From contig JBBQLD010000229.1 in NCBI GenBank assembly GCA_038327555.1, positions 1 through 7,643 on the forward strand: a DNA stretch of 7,643 nt, given 5' to 3'. Position numbers and translations under genes: made by a program. The notes beneath the pieces were generated by a model. That model was not told where the DNA came from and ran no database searches. It saw only the letters and a list, made by a program, of their open reading frames with translations. The stretch is from M3007 sp038327555. GTDB taxonomy: Bacteria; Bacteroidota; Bacteroidia; Chitinophagales; Saprospiraceae. Below, in pieces: positions 1 through 4,993 of the stretch (position 1 is its first letter; every line of letters begins with the position of its first letter).

Positions 1-344
1 CCCATGCTCACCATCACAGCGTATACAATGCCATCAAAGGGCTCGTTGAAAAAACGCCATAAAAACGCCCCGAAGATCAGGGCAAGCCATTTCAAAAGTT
101 CTTCCACCGGGGCAATTGCACCAAAGGACATCAGGAAAGTCAGGATCGGGTCACGTCCGATCTCTCCGACCATTGGTATGAATTGCTGCTCTATAAACAT
201 GGCCGGCTGGGTAAGGGCCGCACCCAACCCGAAGCACAAGACCATCGGCCCAAGCGATTCGCGCTCGTATTTATCGGCTCGATAAACCGCCCAGCAAATT
301 AGGAGGCCTGGTAAAATGGCTAAGATGAGTAGGAAAAGAGACAC
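1..344 (-). CDS. PrsW-family intramembrane metalloprotease, N-terminal part (cut by window edge)
   Basis: The minus strand reads open from 344 off the left edge (114 codons visible). Residues 3-20 form a hydrophobic helix with a Pro-Gly followed by YRADKYERES, the usual opening of PrsW-like (M82) membrane proteins. More hydrophobic segments lie near residues 33-50, 67-80 and 85-99. The Glu-Glu-x-x-Lys motif (PVEELLK, residues 79-85) and an FDGIVY motif (103-108) match the family's metal-binding and conserved loop motifs; the later His-containing motif lies outside the window. PrsW cleaves anti-sigma factors in Bacillus; the substrate here is unknown. No ATG exists in this frame, so GTG at 344 is used, giving a 67-bp gap after the upstream hydrolase gene. 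A frameshifted ATG at 370 is an alternative (see findings). The family call is fairly firm; the start is weak. Confidence 0.75.
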   Translation of the reverse strand, partial: MSLFLLILAILPGLLICWAVYRADKYERESLGPMVLCFGLGAALTQPAMFIEQQFIPMVGEIGRDPILTFLMSFGAIAPVEELLKWLALIFGAFLWRFFNEPFDGIVYAVMVSM

Positions 345-570
345 TTTTTGGACGTTTGGATGCTGTGCATTAGGTAACTTAATTTGTTTGTTAAAACAAG
401 GGATGGCCTTATCAAAGGTGGAACACCCTACAAAAATCCCAAAACGAATTCAAAATTGCAGCAGTTTCTTCGCGACACTCAAACATGGCCACATGCGCGG
501 CTTCCGGAAGCAACTGTAATTCAACCACTTCAGGCAATAAAGCAGCTTTTAAGCCAAGCTCCGGGGGCAT

Positions 571-603
571 TAGTGGCAGGGGCACGAAGTCTTTGAAGGT
601 TTG
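571..603 (+). repeat. Terminal inverted repeat, left arm
   Basis: Pairs with 700-732 at 30 of 33 positions; the outer 20 bases are identical. Mismatches are at arm positions 21, 27 and 28. The TA at 571-572 may be target duplication rather than part of the arm. Confidence 0.85.
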
Positions 604-699
604 TTCGACTCTTTTGAACTGATACTTTGTTGCGCCTCAGTCATGGAGAGCCCGCTAAAATCCTTCGTCGCGCCTAGTCTCATCACAAAATAATCTCAC

Positions 700-732
700 C
701 AAACTATCAAAAACTTCGTGCCCCTGCCACTA
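700..732 (-). repeat. Terminal inverted repeat, right arm
   Basis: Reverse complement of 571-603. In the hydrolase reading direction this arm is met first and supplies the premature TGA (707-709). Transcribed RNA across 571-732 could fold into a long hairpin. Confidence 0.85.
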
Positions 733-1384
733 GTGTGTCTTGAGCCCCGAGTATAAAAAGCACCGGACATTTAGCCGCGCTCAAGGTTTGCTGGTGATCG
801 CGGCGGGTCAACATGGCCTGAAGTGCAGCGGAGATACCTTCCGGACTTTGTCTTTTACCGTTGGAAATCAATTCGTCGAGGGTGTCTGGGTTTTGTTTTA
901 AAAATTTTGGCGCAAACAGATTTGGAAAAAGTTGCGAAACATAAAGGTCGCGTTTGCCTGATTTCAAGCTGTCTATTCCGCGTAATCGGGCGGTTTTTCG
1001 CTCCGCAGAATCCTCAAACGGATGGGAATGAAAAAGTCCTAACCCTGCGAGTCTTTCCGGCCATTTTGAGGCGAACTCAAGGGCTGCATAGCCGCCCATG
1101 CTATGGCCGATCAGCATACATTGCTCAATTTTTTCAGCATCTAAAACTCCCAGAATAGCTTCGGAGTAGGCGGTCATATCTTGCACTGGAGGCAAGTCTG
1201 AGGCGCCAAATCCAGGTAGATCTATCAAAATCAGTGATTTGGTTTCCAACCGAACCAGGAGCGGCGACCAAACAGATTGATCCTCACAAAAACCGTGGAC
1301 TAGCATTATTGGAGTATGCTCATGATAGTTGTGCACCATTGAATAGGCCACGCGATTGCCTGAAGAAGCATTGCAGAATTTCAT
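707..1384 (-). CDS. Truncated alpha/beta hydrolase ORF left after the insertion
   Basis: This is the ORF that can still be translated from the broken hydrolase gene: 225 residues from ATG 1384 to the TGA at 707-709, which lies inside the inserted element. The last seven residues (VAGARSF) come from the element's inverted repeat, not from the hydrolase. The core strands, HGF loop and GHSMGG nucleophile elbow are present, but the last helix and the catalytic His are missing. An automatic annotation would likely report it as a complete alpha/beta hydrolase, possibly starting at 1501. A stable active enzyme is unlikely, though a folded inactive fragment cannot be excluded. Confidence 0.6.
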   Translation of the reverse strand: MKFCNASSGNRVAYSMVHNYHEHTPIMLVHGFCEDQSVWSPLLVRLETKSLILIDLPGFGASDLPPVQDMTAYSEAILGVLDAEKIEQCMLIGHSMGGYAALEFASKWPERLAGLGLFHSHPFEDSAERKTARLRGIDSLKSGKRDLYVSQLFPNLFAPKFLKQNPDTLDELISNGKRQSPEGISAALQAMLTRRDHQQTLSAAKCPVLFILGAQDTLVAGARSF

Positions 1385-1499
1385 GGGGCTAAAGTATGCC
1401 GAAATAGCAATCCATTTTTTTTTCCGACTTTTGCTGCTCAACCAACATGACTCATCCCGAATTTTTCTTTTTTGATTGACGAATGTTTTCATACAACAC

Positions 1500-2081
1500 A
1501 TGGATGTCTTTTCTTCACTAATTCGCGATATTTCCCGTGCCCTGAGTCCTGATTTACCTAAGGATCTGGGTGACTTGAATTCGCACCTCGATTTTATCCT
1601 CCCAAAGGTGATTCCTTATGGCGAAGACTTGCGTGAAACGAAATTTTGGCTAGACAAACGCTGGAAAGAAATAAGGGAAGCAGAAGGCTTTCACGAGGCA
1701 TTGCTGCATATTTTTGGAAAAAATGGAGAGTATATGTTGGCCCTGGACGGGAATCTCGAAAATGGAACCTGGCAGCAATTGGGAGAGGAGAATGCGCTTA
1801 TTCTTCAAATAGGGGTTAGAAAAGAGCTCTTTGACCTGCGCTTTCTGAACAACGAGTTTATGATCCTAACCAAGCATGGTGATCAGGCCCGCAAGGGCTT
1901 ACCTCGTTTTGTGATGCTGGCGCACGAGCCTGTAACCAGAGGCCGAGATGGTGAGCTGGATTGGCGAAATATCATGGAAAAACTATTCAACGTCTGGCGT
2001 GAAAACAGCCTTAGTATTTGGGCTTGGATTTTCTTTTTGGGCCTGCTGGCGGCGATATTGTACTATTCTTTTAAAGCCTAA
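1500..2081 (+). CDS. Unrecognised protein with C-terminal membrane anchor
   Basis: I do not recognise this family. From ATG 1500 the protein has 193 residues (MDVFSSLIRDISRALSPDL); an in-frame ATG at 1476 would add eight residues (MTNVFIQH) and cannot be ruled out. The body is soluble and acidic-to-mixed, with a Trp/Lys/Arg-rich stretch (FWLDKRWKEIREAEGF, residues 49-64) and several beta-strand-like runs (YMLALDG, LILQIGV, EFMILTK). The end is a single hydrophobic helix (SIWAWIFFLGLLAAILYY, about residues 172-189) followed by SFKA, so it looks tail-anchored with the bulk in the cytoplasm. It is divergent from the hydrolase gene and ends 2 bp before the symporter ATG, so co-transcription and perhaps a partner role for the transporter are likely. 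That role is inference from position only. Confidence 0.75.
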   Translation: MDVFSSLIRDISRALSPDLPKDLGDLNSHLDFILPKVIPYGEDLRETKFWLDKRWKEIREAEGFHEALLHIFGKNGEYMLALDGNLENGTWQQLGEENALILQIGVRKELFDLRFLNNEFMILTKHGDQARKGLPRFVMLAHEPVTRGRDGELDWRNIMEKLFNVWRENSLSIWAWIFFLGLLAAILYYSFKA

Positions 2082-2083
2082 AA

Positions 2084-3775
2084 ATGCAACTTTTAGATTG
2101 GGCCGTCCTTATTGGCACGCTTACTTTTATTGTTTTGTATGGTGTCTGGAAAAGCCGTGGGGCTTCATTAAGCGACCCTGACGATTTTCTTGCGGGCAAA
2201 CGAGACCTGCCCTGGTGGACTATAGGCCTTAGTATTATGGCCACACAGGCTAGTGCAATCACCTTTTTAAGTACGCCGGGCCAGGCTTTTTCCGATGGAA
2301 TGCAATTCGTGCAGTTCTACTTTGGGATGCCTATTGCGATGCTATTTTTGGCTTTTTTCGTGCTGCCTATATATTACAAATTGAAGGTTACAACGGCATA
2401 TGAATATCTGGAGCAACGTTTTGATTTGCGAATGCGCTCGCTCACTGCGGTACTTTTTTTGATTCAACGGGGTATGGCGGCTGGCATCAGTATTCTTGCT
2501 CCGAGTATTATTTTATGTGCGGTATTTGGCTGGAACCTCGCACTCACCAATTTTTTCATGGCGGTTTTTGTGGTCATTTACACCACTTCAGGAGGCAGTG
2601 CAGCCGTGAGTCGTACACAGGAACTTCAAATGACGGTAATGCTCGGTGGACTAGTATTGGCTTTCTTTCTGATTCTCAACGAATTGCCGCATGGCATGGG
2701 CGTTTCCGAGGCTTGGCAGATTGCGGGTGCAACGGGCAAAACACAGGTGTTAGACTGGAGTTTTAATTGGAATGATCGCTACAATGTTTGGTCGGGGGTA
2801 CTGGGAGCTACCTTTCTTTTTCTTTCTTATTTCGGAACGGATCAAAGTCAAGTTGGCAGGTATCTATCAGGAAAAACCTTGCGTGAAAGCCGTATAGGAT
2901 TAATTTTCAACGGATTTATAAAAATCCCAATGCAAATGCTTGTGCTGTCTGTTGGGGTGATGGTATTTGTTTTTTATCAATTTAGTCAGCCGCCACTCCA
3001 TTTCAATCAAGCCAACCGCGCCAAATTAGTTGGCACGCCACAAGCCGCGGAGTATGCCAAGCTGGAAGGGGCTGACGCACAAATTTTTGGAGAAAAACAA
3101 CAAGTACTCGAATCGCTAAAACAGGCGCGTCAAAAAGAGGATCCCGCTGGCACCCAAACGGCCATTGGCCAACTAAAAACGCTGGAAATACAGCGAAGCG
3201 AGCTGCTTGCCCAGTCCAAAACCTTGCTTCAAAGTACAGGTGTGAAGGATACCAACGATAAGGATTATGTGTTTATCAATTTTATTCTGAGTCATATCCC
3301 TGTTGGGCTGGTAGGGCTAATGCTCGCCATGATATTTTGTGCGTCGTGGAGTACTACGGCCTCTGAGCTCAGTGCCCTTTCGGCTACTTCGGTTTCTGAT
3401 ATTTACCGCCGTTCGCTGGTGCCTGGAAAGTCCGATGCCCATTATTTACGCGCCTCCAAAATTGCTACGGTCATTTGGGGCGGTTTCATCGTCGTTTTTG
3501 CCATTTTTGCTTCGCTTTCAGAGAATTTAATCCAGGCCGTCAATATGATAGGCTCGATGTTCTATGGCACCATTTTAGGCATATTTTTCACCGCTTTTTT
3601 CTTGAAAAGGGTGAAAGGTCGCGCGATTTTTTACGCAGCGCTGGTGGGCGAAGCTATTATCTTAGTTTGCTTTTGGCTCAATAAAGACGCATATCTCTGG
3701 TATAACCCATTGGGCTGCGGACTGGTCATGGGCATGGGCTGGCTATTTGAAAAAATGACCCCACAACAGCAATAA
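2084..3775 (+). CDS. Sodium:solute symporter (SSS family)
   Basis: A 563-residue polytopic membrane protein with the SSS (SLC5-like) layout: TM1 near 4-22, then the conserved DFLAGKRDLPWWTIGLSIMA stretch (34-53) and the SAITFLSTPGQAFSDG helix (57-72). Later come QVGRYLSGKTLRESR (256-270) and the family signature region MIFCASWSTTASELSALSAT ending in SVSDIYRR (416-443), where Ser423-Thr424-Thr425 align with the Ser/Thr Na+-binding positions of this fold. It should couple inward Na+ flow to uptake of a small solute (sugar, amino acid, vitamin or organic acid); the substrate cannot be read from sequence. An unusual hydrophilic insert of about 90 residues (303-395), Ala/Gln/Lys/Glu-rich and coiled-coil-like, interrupts the membrane region. 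It starts 2 bp after the tail-anchored gene, so it is probably translated from the same message. There is no Shine-Dalgarno sequence. Confidence 0.92.
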   Translation: MQLLDWAVLIGTLTFIVLYGVWKSRGASLSDPDDFLAGKRDLPWWTIGLSIMATQASAITFLSTPGQAFSDGMQFVQFYFGMPIAMLFLAFFVLPIYYKLKVTTAYEYLEQRFDLRMRSLTAVLFLIQRGMAAGISILAPSIILCAVFGWNLALTNFFMAVFVVIYTTSGGSAAVSRTQELQMTVMLGGLVLAFFLILNELPHGMGVSEAWQIAGATGKTQVLDWSFNWNDRYNVWSGVLGATFLFLSYFGTDQSQVGRYLSGKTLRESRIGLIFNGFIKIPMQMLVLSVGVMVFVFYQFSQPPLHFNQANRAKLVGTPQAAEYAKLEGADAQIFGEKQQVLESLKQARQKEDPAGTQTAIGQLKTLEIQRSELLAQSKTLLQSTGVKDTNDKDYVFINFILSHIPVGLVGLMLAMIFCASWSTTASELSALSATSVSDIYRRSLVPGKSDAHYLRASKIATVIWGGFIVVFAIFASLSENLIQAVNMIGSMFYGTILGIFFTAFFLKRVKGRAIFYAALVGEAIILVCFWLNKDAYLWYNPLGCGLVMGMGWLFEKMTPQQQ

Positions 3776-3861
3776 CTTTTTCAAAAAAATCTTTCAAAGA
3801 ACTCTAGCCGTTTTCTGGTAGATCTGCACCTAACCATGACGCTAGCCTACCTTTCCTTTTC

Positions 3862-3891
3862 AAATACCTCCGGGAGTATTTTTATATTTTT
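3862..3891 (+). terminator. Weak intrinsic terminator after the symporter gene
   Basis: The palindromic run 3862-3881 (aaatacctcc/gggagtattt) gives a short stem with one internal mismatch and a wobble, followed by a T-rich tail to 3891. It lies about 86 bp after the symporter stop. The stem is modest and A/T-rich at its base, so termination may be partial. Confidence 0.4.
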
Positions 3892-3892
3892 G
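3885..3892 (+). promoter_or_regulatory. Possible -7 box (TATTTTTG)
   Basis: It fits the Bacteroidota -7 consensus TAnnTTTG, but no clear TTG at -33 is present and it lies in T-rich sequence just after a hairpin, so a chance match is possible. If real, transcription would begin near 3899 and run through the short ORFs to the terminator at 4159-4198. Confidence 0.3.
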
Positions 3893-3944
3893 GGTATTAT
3901 CTGTTAACGACATTTAAAGCCGAGACATACAGGGTACGAAACTA

Positions 3945-3991
3945 AAGTTGGCTTCGTTTTTGCACTATATCAACTTGATTCTGAACGAAGC
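3945..3991 (+). repeat. Interleaved inverted repeats (possible pseudoknot)
   Basis: Arm A aagttg (3945-3950) pairs with caactt (3971-3976). Arm B gcttcgtt (3951-3958) pairs with aacgaagc (3984-3991). The order A-B-A'-B' means both stems together make an H-type pseudoknot, or they compete. T-rich sequence follows at 3992-3996, so the B stem alone could also act as a weak terminator. Confidence 0.4.
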
Positions 3992-4016
3992 TTTTTCACC
4001 AAAAAAATCTAATCCT

Positions 4017-4088
4017 ATGGTTATCCTCACATGTCTCCTGCTCCTGCTCCTCGTTTTTGGCGGTCGTTCTTTGAAAGAAGCCAGATAA
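4017..4088 (+). CDS. Possible 23-residue membrane peptide, TatA-like start
   Basis: ATG 4017 to TAA 4086-4088. The peptide is a hydrophobic helix, VILTCLLLLLLVFG (residues 2-15), followed by the polar hinge GRSLKEAR. This order, Leu-rich helix then Phe-Gly then a basic residue, Leu, Glu and Arg, is like the start of TatA/TatE twin-arginine translocase subunits. The amphipathic helix that TatA needs after the hinge is absent because of the stop, so it cannot be a complete TatA. An A-rich stretch (4001-4007) precedes the ATG, as is common for Bacteroidota translation starts. It overlaps another short ORF in a different frame, and at most one of the two is likely real. It could also be a degraded gene or chance. 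Confidence 0.28.
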   Translation: MVILTCLLLLLLVFGGRSLKEAR

Positions 4089-4156
4089 AAGGAGTGAACT
4101 GGCGAGCTAATGGTATCAAATATCAACCTTTCGCTGCCCCAATGCTTACAGAATAA
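4031..4156 (+). CDS. Possible 41-residue small protein ending at the terminator
   Basis: ATG 4031 to TAA 4154-4156, beginning MSPAPAPRFWRSFFERSQIK and rich in aromatic and basic residues, with no hydrophobic segment. The family is not recognised. The stop lies only 2 bp before the stem of the strong terminator, which fits a short gene that fills this transcript. However, the ORF is short, overlaps the 23-residue ORF in another frame and has no ribosome-binding sequence. It may be chance. Confidence 0.2.
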   Translation: MSPAPAPRFWRSFFERSQIKGVNWRANGIKYQPFAAPMLTE

Positions 4157-4158
4157 AG

Positions 4159-4198
4159 AAACCTCCCGTCGCAATTTTGTCGCGGGAGGTTTTTTTTA
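4159..4198 (+). terminator. Strong intrinsic terminator
   Basis: A perfect 10-bp stem, aaacctcccg (4159-4168) with cgggaggttt (4183-4192), and a 14-nt loop, followed by T-rich sequence to 4197. The run of eight T residues (4190-4197) marks plus-strand termination. No long gene lies directly upstream, so it probably serves the short transcript or the symporter message. Confidence 0.85.
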
Positions 4199-4210
4199 TG
4201 GGCAGTTGGC

Positions 4211-4218
4211 TACTTTTG
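4211..4218 (+). promoter_or_regulatory. -7 promoter box (TACTTTTG) for the PAP2-like gene
   Basis: It matches the Bacteroidota TAnnTTTG consensus exactly and lies 40 bp before ATG 4259, giving a leader of about 30-35 nt. It comes just after the strong terminator, as expected for a new transcription unit. No clear -33 TTG is seen. Confidence 0.6.
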
Positions 4219-4258
4219 CGGCGCTCTAACCTCACTTCATCCTTGCAAACCATCACGC

Positions 4259-4906
4259 ATGAACCCTTCCATCGCCCGCGCCCTTTCCTTTCTGGGCCAT
4301 CCCTTACTGGTGCTGACCTACATGTTAATTTTGATGTTAATCATCAACCCCTTTGCTTTTGGGGCGCAACATATTGGCGATAAACGAACGGTAATCTTGT
4401 TTTTCTACGTACTATCTACCACATTTATCATTCCGGGACTCGGTGTATCCTTGCTCAAACCATTAGGACTCGTGCAAAGCTTCGAGATGCGCGACAAACA
4501 GGAACGGATTGGCCCCTACATCATTACCGGGATTTTTTACCTCTGGATGTATAAGAATTTTGAAGATGGGGTAGTACCTACCCTTTATGCCAAGTTTGTC
4601 CTTGGGGCTACTATCGGGTTGTTCTTCGCTTTTTTTGTCAATATATTTTTCAAAATTAGTGCCCACGCGACAGGCATGGGCGCCTTTGTCGCCATGGTTT
4701 TGCTGCTCTCTTTTGAGTGGGCGGGTTCGACGTTCAACGTTGGGCCAATTCTACTGAGTCTCAATGGGGTTTTGGCCCTTGTCATCATTTTGGCCGGGAT
4801 AATTGGCGTAGCGAGATTATCGTTGAATGCACATACGCAGCTGGAGCTTTTGCAAGGATATGTGGCTGGTTTTGTAGCTGTAATCCTGGCGAATGCGATC
4901 TTGTAG
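4259..4906 (+). CDS. Multi-pass membrane protein, PAP2-phosphatase-like
   Basis: A 215-residue protein with about six or seven hydrophobic segments (near 12-30, 45-65, 87-99, 112-131, 138-152, 165-185, 199-213). Three conserved-looking polar motifs sit where type 2 phosphatidic acid phosphatases carry theirs: KQERIGP (80-86) for KxxxxxxRP, KISAHATGMGA (132-142) for PSGH, and ARLSLNAHTQLE (185-196) for SRxxxxxHxxxD. The match is partial: the first motif is shortened, the Pro-Ser-Gly is replaced and the final Asp is Glu. If it is PAP2-like, it would act on lipid phosphates or polyprenyl pyrophosphate at the membrane, but activity is uncertain. ATG 4259 gives a normal start into helix 1 and follows a good -7 box. 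It is followed in the same direction by purH, which has its own promoter box. Confidence 0.7.
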   Translation: MNPSIARALSFLGHPLLVLTYMLILMLIINPFAFGAQHIGDKRTVILFFYVLSTTFIIPGLGVSLLKPLGLVQSFEMRDKQERIGPYIITGIFYLWMYKNFEDGVVPTLYAKFVLGATIGLFFAFFVNIFFKISAHATGMGAFVAMVLLLSFEWAGSTFNVGPILLSLNGVLALVIILAGIIGVARLSLNAHTQLELLQGYVAGFVAVILANAIL

Positions 4907-4935
4907 CCATCCCCAAAATCCTCGCTCAGCCGCAC

Positions 4936-4943
4936 TACCTTTG
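4936..4943 (+). promoter_or_regulatory. -7 promoter box (TACCTTTG) for purH
   Basis: An exact TAnnTTTG match 50 bp before the GTG start of purH, in the 87-bp gap after the PAP2-like gene. No convincing -33 element or purine-regulator site was seen. Confidence 0.6.
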
Positions 4944-4993
4944 CATTTGCTCAACAACATAACATTTATCAGTTAACACTTACCACTTCAAAA

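Larger units (their letters stand above)
571..732. mobile_element. MITE-like element with 33-bp terminal inverted repeats and TA ends
   Basis: The two ends are reverse complements: tagtggcaggggcacgaagt at 571-590 is matched exactly at 713-732, and the similarity extends to 33 bp with three mismatches (571-603 against 700-732). Both ends finish in TA, which fits a duplicated TA target as made by IS630/Tc1-mariner-type transposases. The roughly 96-bp centre has no ORF of note, so the element would depend on a transposase elsewhere. Precise removal of 160 bp restores the host hydrolase frame, which supports both boundaries and a recent insertion. The family assignment rests only on the TA and the inverted repeats. 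Confidence 0.85.
412..1384 (-). pseudogene. alpha/beta hydrolase gene interrupted by a 162-bp insertion
   Basis: The reading frame begins at ATG 1384 (MKFCNASSGNRVAY) and runs to codon 218, where the TA-flanked element at 571-732 enters. Removing the element with one TA joins GAC-ACA-CTA directly to ATG-CCC-CCG-GAG in frame, and translation continues to a TGA at 412-414, giving 270 codons, the usual length for this fold. Catalytic parts (numbered from M1): oxyanion-hole HGF at 30-32, nucleophile motif GHSMGG with Ser95, acid Asp216 in LGAQD, and the His in PEAAHVAMF, which lies beyond the insertion. The ORF can be read upstream to 1501, but that extension is basic and unlike the family, so ATG 1384 is preferred. 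The substrate cannot be told; many relatives are annotated only as alpha/beta hydrolases. As it stands the gene lacks its catalytic His and is probably inactive. Confidence 0.85.
3899..4198 (+). other. Possible short transcription unit (small RNA or small-protein mRNA)
   Basis: This is the bulk of the 483-bp gap between the symporter and the PAP2-like gene. It starts just after a -7-like box and a hairpin that could end the symporter message, and stops at a strong intrinsic terminator that no annotated gene accounts for. Inside are interleaved inverted repeats at 3945-3991 and two overlapping short ORFs (4017-4088, 4031-4156). The terminator implies that something is transcribed here. Whether the product is an RNA, a peptide, or just a long symporter 3' UTR cannot be decided from sequence. 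Nothing else was seen in the rest of the gap (3776-3861 and 4199-4210). Confidence 0.4.

Noticed and set aside
4..285. 93-codon plus-strand ORF at the left edge
   Set aside because: The opposite strand encodes the PrsW-like protein with clear motifs; this is its shadow.
1385..1501. 39-codon N-terminal extension of the hydrolase ORF starting at 1501
   Set aside because: It is basic, unlike the family's N-terminus, and would overlap the start of the divergent gene; ATG 1384 fits the family better.
3965..4174. 69-codon minus-strand ORF across the symporter/PAP2-like gap
   Set aside because: It starts inside the terminator stem, has low-complexity basic composition and no recognisable domain; terminator polarity points to plus-strand transcription.
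4585..4935. 116-codon minus-strand ORF opposite the PAP2-like gene
   Set aside because: It is a frame shadow of a well-supported membrane protein gene and has no promoter or family features.
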